Source: an uncultured Prevotellaceae bacterium
GTDB lineage: Bacteria > Bacteroidota > Bacteroidia > Bacteroidales > Bacteroidaceae
Direction of reading: 5' to 3'
Assembly: GCA_900313615.1 (NCBI GenBank)
Contig: OMRP01000002.1
Location: 186,001 to 250,000, forward strand
Length of the DNA stretch: 64,000 nucleotides
A model generated the notes under the pieces. That model ran no database searches. It worked only from the letters and a program-made list of their open reading frames with translations, and was not told the origin of the DNA. Made by a program: the position numbers and the translations under genes. Positions 25,129 to 32,842 of this stretch are shown here, piece by piece (the first letter of the stretch is position 1; each line of letters begins with the position of its first letter).

Positions 25129-25228
25129 TTCTTTTAAAAAATCAATATTTTACTTGAAAAGATTTCAAATGGATGCTTATATTTATATAAGCACCCTCGT
25201 TGCGACAACAACAAAGGTGCTACACGTC

Positions 25229-25321
25229 TTACCGAGCCACGTGTTCAACTCTGCGAATCAAGTCCCTGACTTGTTCACACCACTCTTTTGAAAAGAGGGG
25301 GTAGCGTTTTATCTTACACAT
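25229..25321 (-). CDS. Possible 30-residue small protein (cassette 1)
   Basis: ATG-started frame, MCKIKRYPLFSKEWCEQVRD then LIRRVEHVAR, with a TAAATTTG box 37 bp upstream. Amphipathic and basic. It may be a true small protein or the remains of a larger one; no family recognised. Confidence 0.3.
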   Translation of the reverse strand: MCKIKRYPLFSKEWCEQVRDLIRRVEHVAR

Positions 25322-25357
25322 AATGGTTTTGTTGCCTATGGTAAGACAAACACGTTG

Positions 25358-25365
25358 CAAATTTA
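25358..25365 (-). promoter_or_regulatory. -7 box (TAAATTTG) of cassette 1
   Basis: Minus-strand TAAATTTGCAACGTG directly after the hairpin; the same word TAAATTTGCACCGTG is found at 12458-12472. Confidence 0.45.
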
Positions 25366-25368
25366 CAC

Positions 25369-25405
25369 AAAATCACTGATATCCCTCATGTATATCAGTG
25401 ATTTT
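25369..25405. terminator. Hairpin of cassette 1
   Basis: AAAATCACTGATAT and its complement, 14 bp, loop of 9, T-rich on the plus-strand side (TTTTCTTATTAT). It could end a plus-strand transcript of the broken host gene. Confidence 0.6.
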
Positions 25406-25449
25406 CTTATTATCTCCCCCAAATATTTAGCATTTTACTTGAAAAGATT

Positions 25450-25641
25450 TCAAATGACATTCATATTTATAGAAAGAGGCGGGTAGTTACTTTCTTCACC
25501 CCCACCTCCCGAAGATTTACAGATTAAATCAATTTGCTCTTGTATGTAATCAAGAACTTGATTCGTTCTAACTTCTGCTTTTGAGTTTTTGTCAACATTC
25601 TTGTAACAAATTTGAAATTTATTATCATACGAGTGAGACAA
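25450..25641 (-). CDS. Possible small protein (cassette 2)
   Basis: 63-residue frame from a TTG start (SHSYDNKFQICYKNVDKN...), 18 bp after a TAGTTTTG box. A competing ATG frame of 34 residues (MIINFKFVTRMLTKTQ...) starts 10 bases further on. Neither is recognised; which, if any, is translated cannot be told. Confidence 0.25.
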   Translation of the reverse strand: MSHSYDNKFQICYKNVDKNSKAEVRTNQVLDYIQEQIDLICKSSGGGGEESNYPPLSINMNVI

Positions 25642-25670
25642 TCAACTCGTTAAGCAGTACAAAACTACAC

Positions 25671-25707
25671 AAAATCACTGATATTCCAAGAGTTTATCAG
25701 TGATTTT
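25671..25707. terminator. Hairpin of cassette 2
   Basis: AAAATCACTGATA with complement TATCAGTGATTTT, 13 bp, followed by CTTATTATT. Near-copy of the hairpin at 25369. Confidence 0.6.
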
Positions 25708-25858
25708 CTTATTATTACCTTACGATTTTAACACTTTAGATATCTTTAGCATCTGTCTAGCAATCATTAACCAAAATAATTCCTGTTTTACTGGAAAAAT
25801 CCTGACCTTAGCTTTACAATTATATAAGGGAATAAAAAACAGCAAATTGTAAGGCATT

Positions 25859-26788
25859 ATGGACATAGATTTCTCCAAATTCGACACTCTCTTCACTGTC
25901 ACGGAATACTTCAACACCGATGACATCTGCAAACGGACAATCGCCCAATACCGTTGGCCTGATGGTGACGTTATCTGTCCTTACTGCGGCGGTCATCACT
26001 GCCACTTATGCAGGGACGGTCGCTATCTCTGCCGTGAGTGCAACCGAAAGTTCAATGTCACTGTAGGCACGATATTCGAGAACACCAAGATATCGCTTCG
26101 CAAGTGGTTCATCGCCATCTACCTTATCACTTCCCATAAGAAAGGCATATCATCTCATCAGATAGCGAAAGACTGTGCTGTCACCCAAAAGACCGCTTGG
26201 AATATCTTGCAGAAAATCCGCACACGGTTCTCACAGGATACCGAAGGACTTACGGGCGAGGTGGAATGTGACGAGGCGTATATCGGCGGACGCGAGAAGA
26301 ACAAGCATGAGAGCAAGAAGACCGGGGGCAATCAGGGACGTTCAACCAAGACCAAGACTCCCGTGTTCGGCATGGTGGCACGTGGCGGCAAGGTCATTGC
26401 GAAAAAGGTAAGTGACACACAGGGCAAGACCCTCTCGCCGATTATCTGCGAGTTTGTGAAGCCCGGTTCGCGTATCTTCACTGACGAGTACATAGGATAC
26501 TATTCGCTCTATGACAGCGAGTACACCCATGCAGTCGTTCACCACAATGCAAAGGAATTCGTAGTGGGTGATGCCCACACCAACAACATAGAGGGCTTTT
26601 GGGGACAGTTGAAACGTATGATTTTCGGCATTTACCACTTCGTATCAGCCGCTTACTTGCAGCGTTATGTTGACGAGGCGGTGTTCCGTTACAATACAAG
26701 GAAAGAAAAAGAGAGCGTCCGGTTCGCAGAGTTGTTCAGACGCTCACTTTGTGTGGTTAGTTACAAGGATGTAAGAAAGGTTGGTTAA
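25859..26788 (+). CDS. IS1595-family transposase
   Basis: 309 residues. N-terminal zinc ribbon (CPYCGGHHCHLC and CREC, about 41-61), a helical linker (NTKISLRKWFIAIYLITSHK), then the ISXO2-like catalytic domain: first Asp in VECDEAYIGG (about 141), second in IFTDEYIGYY (about 207), and the NNIEGFWGQLKRMIFG segment (about 242) that carries the third active-site group. Full length and open, so probably active. It cuts and joins the 27-bp ends of this element and makes the 8-bp duplication. Its last 4 bp overlap the convergent small gene. Confidence 0.93.
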   Translation: MDIDFSKFDTLFTVTEYFNTDDICKRTIAQYRWPDGDVICPYCGGHHCHLCRDGRYLCRECNRKFNVTVGTIFENTKISLRKWFIAIYLITSHKKGISSHQIAKDCAVTQKTAWNILQKIRTRFSQDTEGLTGEVECDEAYIGGREKNKHESKKTGGNQGRSTKTKTPVFGMVARGGKVIAKKVSDTQGKTLSPIICEFVKPGSRIFTDEYIGYYSLYDSEYTHAVVHHNAKEFVVGDAHTNNIEGFWGQLKRMIFGIYHFVSAAYLQRYVDEAVFRYNTRKEKESVRFAELFRRSLCVVSYKDVRKVG

Positions 26789-27021
26789 TCTTCCTTCTTA
26801 CGTTTCAGATTCGTGGGGATGGCACAGACTATTAGGGTCGCTCCACCGAGGATGAAAAGTAGTTCCTTCATTTCGTTGTGTTCTTCTTTTATCCAAGTGT
26901 CTGTTCTTCCTTTGCCCATTTCACATACAGTATACGTAGAAGTGAGATTGGCATCATTAGTTCCTAAAACAATTAAGACTACACCAATTGCTGCAAGTAA
27001 TATTGAACGTAGTATTTTCAT
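26785..27021 (-). CDS. Small two-helix membrane protein (transposon cargo)
   Basis: 78 residues: an N-terminal membrane segment (LRSILLAAIGVVLIVLG), a short polar loop with YTVCEMGKGRTDTW, a second segment (LLFILGGATLIVCAI) and a basic tail NLKRKKED. Last gene of the minus-strand cargo run, 12 bp after the 110-residue gene. A holin-like or envelope role is possible but not shown. Confidence 0.5.
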   Translation of the reverse strand: MKILRSILLAAIGVVLIVLGTNDANLTSTYTVCEMGKGRTDTWIKEEHNEMKELLFILGGATLIVCAIPTNLKRKKED

Positions 27022-27033
27022 AACTTATTCATT

Positions 27034-27366
27034 TTATTGTATTCTTGTCCTATAGTGATTATTTAACTCAATGGTCAATGTATCATATCCTGCTCTTCTT
27101 GAAGCCTCTAATAATGCATTGAAGAAATCACATGCATCTTTGTAATCTTTCCATACTCTACTCATTAAGTGAGCAACGTCAATTTCCAGAAGATTGGATG
27201 CTTCTACTTCTTTAATACAATTTACTGCGTCACCATGATAGATTAAATCTCCATCGTCTTTGATTTCCCAATTACCAATATTGGATAAAGAAATCACCTT
27301 TTCGATTTGTTCTTCGCTACCAAAAAGCCGAGAACCACCTAATTCTTCAATCTCTTTCGTATCCAT
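27034..27366 (-). CDS. Hypothetical cargo protein
   Basis: 110 residues, acidic, soluble. No family recognised (starts MDTKEIEELGGSRLFGSEEQ, ends ELNNHYRTRIQ). The region before its ATG (27367-27735) has the two-way hairpin described separately. Twelve base pairs before the next gene, so co-transcribed. Confidence 0.5.
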   Translation of the reverse strand: MDTKEIEELGGSRLFGSEEQIEKVISLSNIGNWEIKDDGDLIYHGDAVNCIKEVEASNLLEIDVAHLMSRVWKDYKDACDFFNALLEASRRAGYDTLTIELNNHYRTRIQ

Positions 27367-27440
27367 TATATTTATACTTTATATGTCCTCGGCTCAACAG
27401 ACATTAGTTATTATTTGAAAAACTTGAAGAGGCATAAAAG

Positions 27441-27522
27441 AAAGCGTGAGCCTACAATCGTCATCACCTTCATGATAGGCTCTCGACTGCCTTGGGTATA
27501 GGTAACGACATCGGCTCACGCT
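27441..27522 (-). ncRNA. Candidate structured RNA with two alternative stems
   Basis: AGCGTGAGCC (27443-27452) can pair with GGCTCACGCT (27513-27522), a perfect 10-bp stem. The overlapping GAGCCTA (27448-27454) can instead pair with TAGGCTC (27476-27482). The two stems exclude each other, which is the build of a switch or attenuator. It lies between the tape-measure-like gene and the 110-residue gene on the minus strand. An 89-residue frame across it (27394-27663) has no protein-like pattern and was not called. The rest of 27367-27735 shows nothing recognised. Confidence 0.35.
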
Positions 27523-27735
27523 CTTGGCTTTATCTATACACAAGGGTACATATGTCAACCAAGAGGGAGCGTCACTCATTATCCTTAATACCCAAGATGA
27601 GTTGTCGAGATTCATCATGAAAGGATAAAGCGAAAACGCTTCCAAAATATGTCTGCCATCCACTTTTCAGAGAATGGCAGTGCAAATGTAAGAAAAAGAA
27701 TTGATTCTTGCTATAAAGTCAATGATTTTAACATT

Positions 27736-30700
27736 TTAGACACTACCGATTCCTATCTCCATTGTACCTCTGCCACCATTTTGGGCTTTGGATAACTGAG
27801 ATGCCAAAATACGGGATAACTCTCGTATAAACAGCGGATTCTCTTTTAACGTGTTCATTATGTCTATCGACTGACCACCCGACCTTAAGTCAAGACTGCC
27901 GCTAATTTCAAGTTTCATGGGTTGAGTTGAATGCGTCCCCGATTTGATATCACGATGTATTTCATTGACCTTACCAAAAATGCCATTAAATAAAGTATCA
28001 AATGGTCCATTGTCTTCAGCGAAGAGAGCCTTGTCATTTGGAGATGATTGGGCTACCTGAACAGTGCCATCTTGTATTGGTGTTATTTGTGCCGCTTGCG
28101 TGAATATAGGCTTTCCATTTGCCGACACAACACCGTCCTTAACAGTGTAATCTGCATTGGGATTGTAACCTCCACCCCATTGAGAAGCATATTGTGTTGT
28201 AGATACTTTAGAACCATTTGTTAGCCGATAAAGTGACTCATAATTCTTTACAAAATAATCAATTGCTTCATTTACTTTAATAATTTCATCTTCTTCAAGA
28301 CTTCCCGTATTCGGATTTCGAATTACACCTTTATCATGTAATGCATTTAAGATTTCTTGCCCACCAGTATGTTTATCTAAAAAGGGGTCAAATTTATCTT
28401 GATTACTATAAGTCAACGTACCGTAGTCCTTTTTTAATTGACTTTGTATTTGTTTAAGTTCAGAGAATTCGCTTTGTGTTGATTTTGATGCGACCTGTTC
28501 CAATGCACGTTTTATGTTTTCATCAACCCCTAATTCATGTTGTCTAACGTTATTTGCCCCGGCTAATTTATCATTAGAGATGTTTGCTTTCTCTGCCAAC
28601 TTTTTCAAGGTTTCCTCATCTGCACCCTGTAGTTTTGCCAACTCATAGTTCAACTCGTCATAAACAGCATCAAGTGCCAACCTCAGATTTGAGCCTCCTT
28701 CAGAAAGGCTTAACCGCATTTTCTCAGTACCCATCTTTATCAATTCGTATTCTTGATTGAGAATGCCTGTTGTCGCTTCCATCAAATCATGCTGTTGCTT
28801 GTTTTGGTCAGTAACGAAGTTGTTACTCTCTTCTATCATGCTTTTAAGAGTTCCGGAAGATTCTGTAACCCAATTCAAGTTCTCGGCCATCCTGTCATTG
28901 ATATTCTTCTTTAAGTTTTCAAATGTCTCGTCCGACAATACCGACTGCGCATAATTGGTCACACCGCCTTGTTGGTCGAGCAAGTTGTAAATTTTCCCGA
29001 CGTAATTCTCTATACTTTCCTCCACGGGCATGAGGCTGTTCCAATCGGATTCTGTAAGGTCGTTCACATCCTTGGTCACTATCTTATTGGTTTTCTTATC
29101 CAATACGTTCACTTCCCATTGGCCGTTCTCATTTAGTTTTGCTTTGTTGTAGATAAGTGCTTTCTGTTCATCGGTGTAATCCCTTGTCAGTTGTCTGTCT
29201 ATCTGCTCACCCTTTATCCGTTGTGTCACCTGAGCACGTGCGTCTGTATAGTTTATCCCTGCGGCCTCTGCGTATGCTTTCAGACGCATGGCTTCTGGTC
29301 CTTTGATTTCCACCTCACCCGTCTTGCTGTCGAAATAACCTATTCCTTTGGTCATGTCTGCGAAACGTTTGATAAGAGCCTCCGGGTCTGCCCATGCCTC
29401 ATGCATCATCGCTATGGGGTCTGCCCTCATCGCCATGTCGCCGCCAAGCACTTGCAGTTTCGCCGCTTTGGTTATTACACCTTCCAAGCCGCCATCTTGT
29501 ATGCTGTCAACCATGTTTTCAAGATTCTGCATGTTGAAGCGGGTCTTCTGCGCCCATATCGACATTTCCATCATGCCCTTGACACCGCCTTTGAACGTAT
29601 ATTTAGAAGCGAGTCTCAAATTCTGCTGCAAGTCCTTTGCGAACTTCCGGTTGGATACGCCCGCTTTGTTTGCCGCTTGAAACATGTCAAAAATCAAGTC
29701 AGTACCCGATGCGATTGATTTGTTGAAGTAGTCCATGTCACCAAGGAGCATTGCCGCGAGATTGTCATCACCGAGCGTTTCACCCAACAGAAATGACTTG
29801 ACGAAATCCCTCTGTGACATCAGGTTGTTACGTGTGCTTGTCTCTGCATATTCTGACTGCATCTTCAACATGTCCTCCGCATTCTTGTTGAGATACTTGG
29901 TTTCCCCACTGCTGTCTGTGAACCTCATGTTCCGTGCCGCCCCGAAGACAAATTTCTCGTATTTGTCGGCATAGCCGCCCATGCCGATGATGTTTGCCAT
30001 TGACTTGGCCGCAGCATCCGTTTTGAGTGACAAGTTTTCAATCGCCTTGGAGAAGTCCAACACTTTTGAAACAGATTCCTGTGCTGCTGCAATTGCTGAC
30101 TTTTTAGCCTCGCTCATCACTTCAAGTTCTTTCTCTGAAAGTTCATTCAGTTTCTCCAAACGTTGTAATTCCATTTCAGAAGTGGTGGTCAGTATTTTGG
30201 TCGTATTCTCTGCAATTGATGACATAAGTCCGCCTAAGACTGAACCGACAGGGCCAAACATTCCGACAATACCACTTACAGCACCGACACCCGATTTCCA
30301 TTGTCCGGCTGTTTCCTTCAGATTTTCTACCTGTAATTGTTTCTGCCTTGCAACCTCATAGTTTGCCAATCTTAATTTGTCAATGGTAGTGTCATAGAAA
30401 TTTGTCATGGTTTCTGCCGCGACATCGACGGAAGCGGTCGCTGCCGAATATGCTCCCTCTTGGACACCTTGTGTAATGCTTGCAAAGGAAGAAGATACCG
30501 CGCCTTGCATTCCCTTGCTGAATGTTTTCATGTTACGTTGGAAGATTTTGCTTGTGGTCTCAATCGTCTTCAAGTATATATCCTGATTGGCTATCCACGT
30601 GTTCAACGTTTTTCTTTGTTCTGCAAGGTAAATGTCAGTTCCGGCACTGAATAGACCGCCTATCATATCCACCACACCTCCTACAATACCGGCTTTTCCG

Positions 30701-31134
30701 CCCATGCCTCCTTTTTGTTGAAGATTTGCTACGAATTTGTTGTTTAAGTATCCTTGCTTCCTCTCTTCTTTTAGAATCTGTTCCGCAGTTCTTTCTTTTA
30801 CTTTGACCCCTGCTTTGGACGCATTGTCTTTGATGTTCTTTTTCCTTTCATCAAGTGTCAACTTGTACAACTCCTGTTCATCCTTTGCTTTTTTGAGTCT
30901 CTTTTCTGCGACCTTTCGTTCTGCCTCTGCCGCTCTTTTCTCGGCTTCCGCTTTTTCCCTTTCTGCAACTGATGCTGTTGCTGAAAGATTGGATAAGTCA
31001 TCTGCCGCTTTTTGGAGTCTTTGTTGAAAATACTCCAAACTCTTTTCTGCCTGCCATATGTTCTCTCCAAGTTTTTGATTTTGGAGAATCAAGTCATCCA
31101 TTTGACTTTGGTATTTATTGTTGTTTTCTGCCAT
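27736..31134 (-). CDS. Phage tail tape-measure-like protein (transposon cargo)
   Basis: 1132 residues. The first 130 are charged coiled coil (AAEAERKVAEKRLKKAKDEQ), then glycine-rich hydrophobic stretches (AGIVGGVVDMIGGLFSAG near 148, GIVGMFGPVGSVLGGLMSSI near 285), long helical coiled coil, and a middle of the type seen in tape measures of large contractile phages (YFDSKTGEVEIKGPEAMRLK near 600). Tape measures set tail length and help DNA cross the cell envelope. Follows the baseplate-like gene by 22 bp on the same strand. No tail tube, sheath or capsid genes are near. AT-rich compared with the chromosome. Full length; function inside a transposon is unknown. Confidence 0.7.
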   Translation of the reverse strand: MAENNNKYQSQMDDLILQNQKLGENIWQAEKSLEYFQQRLQKAADDLSNLSATASVAEREKAEAEKRAAEAERKVAEKRLKKAKDEQELYKLTLDERKKNIKDNASKAGVKVKERTAEQILKEERKQGYLNNKFVANLQQKGGMGGKAGIVGGVVDMIGGLFSAGTDIYLAEQRKTLNTWIANQDIYLKTIETTSKIFQRNMKTFSKGMQGAVSSSFASITQGVQEGAYSAATASVDVAAETMTNFYDTTIDKLRLANYEVARQKQLQVENLKETAGQWKSGVGAVSGIVGMFGPVGSVLGGLMSSIAENTTKILTTTSEMELQRLEKLNELSEKELEVMSEAKKSAIAAAQESVSKVLDFSKAIENLSLKTDAAAKSMANIIGMGGYADKYEKFVFGAARNMRFTDSSGETKYLNKNAEDMLKMQSEYAETSTRNNLMSQRDFVKSFLLGETLGDDNLAAMLLGDMDYFNKSIASGTDLIFDMFQAANKAGVSNRKFAKDLQQNLRLASKYTFKGGVKGMMEMSIWAQKTRFNMQNLENMVDSIQDGGLEGVITKAAKLQVLGGDMAMRADPIAMMHEAWADPEALIKRFADMTKGIGYFDSKTGEVEIKGPEAMRLKAYAEAAGINYTDARAQVTQRIKGEQIDRQLTRDYTDEQKALIYNKAKLNENGQWEVNVLDKKTNKIVTKDVNDLTESDWNSLMPVEESIENYVGKIYNLLDQQGGVTNYAQSVLSDETFENLKKNINDRMAENLNWVTESSGTLKSMIEESNNFVTDQNKQQHDLMEATTGILNQEYELIKMGTEKMRLSLSEGGSNLRLALDAVYDELNYELAKLQGADEETLKKLAEKANISNDKLAGANNVRQHELGVDENIKRALEQVASKSTQSEFSELKQIQSQLKKDYGTLTYSNQDKFDPFLDKHTGGQEILNALHDKGVIRNPNTGSLEEDEIIKVNEAIDYFVKNYESLYRLTNGSKVSTTQYASQWGGGYNPNADYTVKDGVVSANGKPIFTQAAQITPIQDGTVQVAQSSPNDKALFAEDNGPFDTLFNGIFGKVNEIHRDIKSGTHSTQPMKLEISGSLDLRSGGQSIDIMNTLKENPLFIRELSRILASQLSKAQNGGRGTMEIGIGSV

Positions 31135-31156
31135 TATATCTATTCACTCTATCCAA

Positions 31157-31906
31157 TTATTCCACATTCATCAAGATGCTTTCGTCAATTTGTAACAACA
31201 CTGTCTTTACCCCCTCGTTTGGTACTTCAACATTTACAACTGTGTCAATGCCGGGCATATTGTCCTCAATGAAACTTCGGTAAAGGAATGAATCACTTGT
31301 TGTCATGTTTTCAATATACTGACTGACGAGATTTCTGTCCTCGTTGCCTTTGACTGACATTGTAATTGTCTTCAACGTGTCAGTCAAAAATGTATTGTCT
31401 TCTTCGTCCTTCTCATCCCCGGTGATACTGTTTTCAATCTCCCTTGTTTCCTTGCCGGTGAGATATTTGAACTTGACTACATCACCGTTCTTCATGAAGT
31501 AAGAGAAATATCCTTTGTCATCACTTGGCAACAGGAATTCTCGGTTCTTTATTTCAGAAAGGTCAATGGTGGCTGTAAACGTATCACCCTCTCCGTTGCT
31601 GTTTCTGACAGTCACAGGATATTCATTCCCATAACCTGTGCGTCTGAGCCATATCAATATTGCGTCCCTGTCACCTTTTACAAGTGTGGACGGGTCTATA
31701 TTCATGTCAACAATCTTCCTCTTAATAATCAAGTCTATAATGTTCCCGTCGGTGTATGCCTTATGGTTCATGATGATATTCTCGTCCTTTGCAGTGAGAT
31801 ATGCCACAGCTACCTTTCCTTTCCTAAGAGGTGAATCAACCGGGTAGCATCTTCCCTTGCTTGGCAGTTCCACCCATTCATAATCGTTTGTATTGCCCAT
31901 ATTCAT
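31157..31906 (-). CDS. T4-like phage baseplate/tail assembly protein (transposon cargo)
   Basis: 249 residues, acidic, soluble. The start EWVELPSKGRCYP followed by KVAVAYLTAKDENIIMN and, later, LVKGDRDAILIWLRRTGYG follows the pattern of T4 gp26-type baseplate proteins of myoviruses (T4_baseplate family), recalled rather than searched. Position directly before a tape measure also fits a tail assembly chaperone. First gene of the minus-strand cargo run; its upstream region is shared with the divergent two-gene operon. No clear TAnnTTTG box precedes it, so its promoter may be of phage type. Confidence 0.5.
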   Translation of the reverse strand: MNMGNTNDYEWVELPSKGRCYPVDSPLRKGKVAVAYLTAKDENIIMNHKAYTDGNIIDLIIKRKIVDMNIDPSTLVKGDRDAILIWLRRTGYGNEYPVTVRNSNGEGDTFTATIDLSEIKNREFLLPSDDKGYFSYFMKNGDVVKFKYLTGKETREIENSITGDEKDEEDNTFLTDTLKTITMSVKGNEDRNLVSQYIENMTTSDSFLYRSFIEDNMPGIDTVVNVEVPNEGVKTVLLQIDESILMNVE

Positions 31907-31989
31907 GTTTATGTGTATGTCTTTATATAAATATGCTCTATTTGAATAATTTAGTCAAGAAAACATGACGGACTTTAATGGGAAAACTG

Positions 31990-31997
31990 TAACTTTG
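31990..31997 (+). promoter_or_regulatory. -7 box (TAACTTTG) for the two-gene cargo operon
   Basis: TAACTTTG on the plus strand, 45 bp before the ATG at 32043. It lies inside the longer open frame from 31965, which is why the later start was chosen. Confidence 0.55.
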
Positions 31998-32042
31998 CGG
32001 CACATTCAGATATTTATTTGTAAAAATATCAGTGAAACTGAA

Positions 32043-32408
32043 ATGAGAAAGAAACGCAATGTTGTAATTGAAATAACAAGAGGTTTTGATAATGATGAGA
32101 AACAACTATCATTGTCAGAGCGTAGAGGTTTAGATAAATCTCTAAACGAACTTGTAGAATCTGCACGTGAACAATCATGGCCGAGGAAATTATATCGTTC
32201 ACATAGAGTTGTTTTTCCTGCTACAGTTGCCCAAAAAGATAGTACGCTGTATATGTTCAAAGCAACAAGATTCCACATCGTTATTTTAACCTTTGATGAA
32301 GACCCAATATTTAATCAGCGTATTATACAATTATTGCGTATTGTATCAATAAGAGATAGTGTAGAAGTTTTTAACGCAGTTGCTAACTTGTTGTATCGTA
32401 ACATATGA
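32043..32408 (+). CDS. Unknown protein, first of an overlapping two-gene pair
   Basis: 121 residues from the ATG after the promoter (a 147-residue form from 31965 would begin before it). Basic N-terminus (MRKKRNVVIEI), then SLSERRGLDKSLNELVESAR and a hydrophobic end (VVFPATVAQKDSTLYMFKAT, RIIQLLRIVSIRDSVEVFNA). No family recognised. Its TGA overlaps the next ATG (ATGA), a coupling common in toxin-antitoxin pairs, as is the location at the edge of a mobile element. Confidence 0.55.
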   Translation: MRKKRNVVIEITRGFDNDEKQLSLSERRGLDKSLNELVESAREQSWPRKLYRSHRVVFPATVAQKDSTLYMFKATRFHIVILTFDEDPIFNQRIIQLLRIVSIRDSVEVFNAVANLLYRNI

Positions 32409-32749
32409 CTCCTAAACCATTAAAGGATGAATTAGGTGTATTAAATAAAGCCTATAAAATCCTAACAGAAGATTTACATTGTGACTTTTTAAAGGCTCTT
32501 GCAGAGTTAGAAGATAATGAAAACCATCGCAAGAAAAACTTTCCCCACACACAACTACATAAAGTTAGTGGGATTAAAAATGTTAGTGTCTATCGTGCCT
32601 ATATAAACAAAATACAAGGATGGAGAATACACTTACAGTATGGAAAAGATAATTTCTTGTATCTATGTGACGTGTTAACAGGAGAGGAACACGATGATAC
32701 TACCGAAGTAATTATGTCAAGAAAGAATAGATATAAAAAGAAGAGATAA
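32405..32749 (+). CDS. Unknown protein, second of the pair; toxin-like size
   Basis: 114 residues, basic. The second half (KVSGIKNVSVYRAYINKIQG, WRIHLQYGKDNFLYLCDVLT, then GEEHDD) alternates strands and ends in conserved-looking polar groups, which recalls RelE/ParE/HigB-like ribonuclease folds; this is a weak resemblance. Translationally coupled to the gene before it and followed by a terminator 15 bp on, then the right end of the transposon. Confidence 0.5.
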   Translation: MTPKPLKDELGVLNKAYKILTEDLHCDFLKALAELEDNENHRKKNFPHTQLHKVSGIKNVSVYRAYINKIQGWRIHLQYGKDNFLYLCDVLTGEEHDDTTEVIMSRKNRYKKKR

Positions 32750-32763
32750 CGCAACTAATAAAA

Positions 32764-32787
32764 AAGTCCCACGTTTCCGTAGGACTT
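32764..32787 (+). terminator. Terminator of the two-gene cargo operon
   Basis: AAGTCC...GGACTT with inner ACG/CGT around TTTC; T-rich run (TTATTTTTT) follows at 32800. Confidence 0.6.
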
Positions 32788-32807
32788 AACAATTAGAAGT
32801 TATTTTT

Positions 32808-32834
32808 TCTACAGTCAACAGATATATCATTACC
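32808..32834 (-). repeat. Right terminal inverted repeat
   Basis: On the minus strand it begins GGTAATGATATATCTGTTGA; matches the left end at 26 of 27 positions. Confidence 0.92.
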
Positions 32835-32842
32835 TTTGACAT
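32835..32842. repeat. Target site duplication, right copy (TTTGACAT)
   Basis: Identical to 24988-24995, directly outside the right terminal repeat. Confidence 0.92.

Larger units (their letters stand above)
25148..25707 (-). repeat. Two tandem cassettes of hairpin, promoter, small ORF and tail
   Basis: Reading the minus strand, each roughly 285-bp unit has a 13-14-bp hairpin (ATCAGTGATTTT arms; 25671-25707 and 25369-25405), a TGTGTAnnTTTG promoter (25660-25667 and 25358-25365), a short open frame, and the shared tail CATTTGAAATCTTTTCAAGT (about 25433-25460 and 25148-25172). The middles have diverged. The layout looks like a duplicated gene or regulatory RNA unit at the left end of the transposon. 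Confidence 0.6.
24996..32834. mobile_element. IS1595-family transposon with phage tail cargo, 7839 bp
   Basis: Ends GGTAATAATATATCTGTTGA (left) and its inverted counterpart at the right match over 26 of 27 bases. The flanking direct repeat is 8 bp, and the broken host gene is restored without a scar if the element is removed. It carries one IS1595-type transposase (25859-26788, facing inward from the left) and about 6 kb of passengers: two small minus-strand proteins, a possible structured RNA, a tape-measure-like and a baseplate-like gene, and a two-gene plus-strand operon. It is visibly richer in A and T than the chromosome on both sides. Seen: ends, duplication, transposase. Inferred: that the whole unit moved as one. 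Confidence 0.9.

Noticed and set aside
27394-27663. 89-codon minus-strand frame in the transposon cargo
   Set aside because: No promoter or family pattern, and the sequence is better explained by paired stems.
31920-31935. TATAAATA, the T4 late promoter word, before the cargo genes
   Set aside because: It points toward the plus-strand pair, not the tail genes, and is easily met by chance in AT-rich sequence.
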